Source: Campylobacterales bacterium
Lineage (GTDB): Bacteria > Campylobacterota > Campylobacteria > Campylobacterales > Sulfurimonadaceae
Assembly (NCBI GenBank): GCA_016937915.1
Contig: JAFGVR010000058.1
Location: 1 to 6,409 of the forward strand
DNA: 6,409 bases
Direction: 5' to 3'
A model generated the notes under the pieces. That model was not told where the DNA came from and did not search any database. It saw only the letters and a program-made list of their open reading frames with translations. Below, in pieces: positions 5,431 through 6,409 of the stretch (its first letter is position 1; each line of letters opens with the position of its first letter). The translations under genes and the position numbers were made by a program.

Positions 5431-6409
5431 CTATAAACCAACCGCACTTAGAGTTTCATATTTACTCATATATATCTGAGCTTCTATCTTTCTCATAGTA
5501 TCAAGTGCAACTTGAACTACGATAAGTACAGCTGTACCACCAAAGAAAAATGGCACACCCATACCCTTAATAATCATAAAAGGTAAAGTCGCAACTAAAC
5601 CTAAATATAGAGCACCTGTAAAAGTAAGTCTGCTTGCAGTTTCGTTTAAAAACTCCATAGTAGCATTACCAGTACGGATACCTGGAATAAATCCACCTTG
5701 TCTTTTTAGATTTTCAGATATATCTTTTGCATTAAATGTAATAGATGCATAGAAAAATGCAAAAAATATTACAAACAAAAATGTCATAAAATTAAAAAAG
5801 TAAGAGTTTGGATTCATAAAATCAGCAATCGCTTGCATAGTAGGGTTTGTACTACTTGATAAAACAGTCATAGGGAACATCAATATCGCTGAAGCAAAGA
5901 TAACTGGAATAACACCAGATAAGTTTACTTTAATAGGGATATAGTTCATAACTCTTTTATTTTGATTTTGCATCATTGTCTTTTTAGCGTATGTAACTGG
6001 TACACGACGCTCACCAAGTTCTACATATATGATGATTCCAACAGTAGCTAGAATCAATACAAGTATCGCTAAAACAGTTAAAAAGCTCATAGCACCAGTA
6101 TTTACCATAGTTATAGCTTGACCTATAGCTGATGGGATAGCTGAAACTATACCAGCAAAGATGATCAATGATATACCATTACCGATACCACTTTGTGTAA
6201 TCTGCTCACCAATCCACATTAAAAGCATAGTACCAGCTAACATAGAAACTACAGCTAATAATAAAAATGTGCTATGATCTACGAGTATTGCACTTTGACC
6301 ATTTGGACCTGTTAAACTCTGCAATCCAACACTAACACCAATTGCCTGAACAATTGTAATAGCAATAGTCGCATAGCGGATAATTTGCATATATTTTACC
6401 ATACCATCA
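5431..6409 (-). CDS. secY: SecY, protein translocase channel subunit (N-terminus cut by the right edge)
   Basis: This is the C-terminal part of the SecY pore subunit of SecYEG, the inner-membrane channel for Sec-dependent export and membrane insertion. The frame stays open to the right edge (two more codons, Asp-Gly, precede the internal Met at 6402), so the true start lies outside. About the first quarter of the usual 430-440 aa is missing, and the visible part starts near TM3. Recognisable landmarks are GIGNGISLIIFAGI, the cytosolic loop VELGERRVPVTYAKK, the second ribosome/SecA-contact loop GGFIPGIRTG with its conserved Arg, and the tail IEAQIYMSKYETLSAVGL. Its context, followed by map and infA, is the end of a spc-type ribosomal operon. 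The signal-peptide protein encoded at 3664 and the M14 peptidase are expected clients of this channel. Confidence 0.97.
   Translation of the reverse strand, partial: DGMVKYMQIIRYATIAITIVQAIGVSVGLQSLTGPNGQSAILVDHSTFLLLAVVSMLAGTMLLMWIGEQITQSGIGNGISLIIFAGIVSAIPSAIGQAITMVNTGAMSFLTVLAILVLILATVGIIIYVELGERRVPVTYAKKTMMQNQNKRVMNYIPIKVNLSGVIPVIFASAILMFPMTVLSSSTNPTMQAIADFMNPNSYFFNFMTFLFVIFFAFFYASITFNAKDISENLKRQGGFIPGIRTGNATMEFLNETASRLTFTGALYLGLVATLPFMIIKGMGVPFFFGGTAVLIVVQVALDTMRKIEAQIYMSKYETLSAVGL

Overview
The window is AT-rich and densely coded. It most likely comes from a member of the Campylobacterota (former Epsilonproteobacteria), probably Sulfurimonas-like. The clues are the low GC content, the secY-map-infA order, T-rich promoters with TATAAT or TGnTAnAAT -10 boxes, and a Csd4/Pgp1-type peptidoglycan carboxypeptidase, a family I know from helical Campylobacterota. 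The genus is an inference. No RNA gene, insertion sequence, CRISPR array or clear sign of horizontal transfer was seen.

Left block, minus strand (135-2175): two periplasmic cell-wall peptidases that overlap by about 17 nt. The promoter-proximal gene encodes an M15 (VanY-like) zinc peptidase with a twin-arginine-type N-terminus. The second encodes an M14 zinc carboxypeptidase with the unusual Gln zinc ligand known from H. pylori Csd4. They probably trim peptidoglycan stem peptides one after the other. The left 134 nt hold a possible 3' end of another plus-strand gene (1-30) and an AT-rich intergenic stretch with a hairpin.

Middle block, plus strand (2224-4401): this diverges from the left block across an intergenic region of about 87 nt that carries a -10 box in each direction. 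It encodes a CvfB-like RNA-binding protein with S1 domains, a 69-aa basic protein of unknown function 2 nt downstream, a 97-aa AroQ-class chorismate mutase/PchB-like protein with its own promoter and ribosome binding site, and an exported tandem rhodanese-like protein that lacks the catalytic cysteine in both domains.

Right block, minus strand (4430-6409): the end of the ribosomal spc-type operon, secY (cut by the right edge), map and infA. These encode the Sec channel, methionine aminopeptidase and initiation factor IF-1. The operon converges on the rhodanese-like gene, and a GC-rich hairpin between them contains the stop codons of both genes.

Most of the window is housekeeping. The points worth a second look are the peptidase pair and its probably leaderless Tat start, the cysteine-less double rhodanese, the Gln-to-Glu change in the chorismate mutase active site, and the uncharacterised 69-aa protein. 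I see no convincing new multi-gene system.
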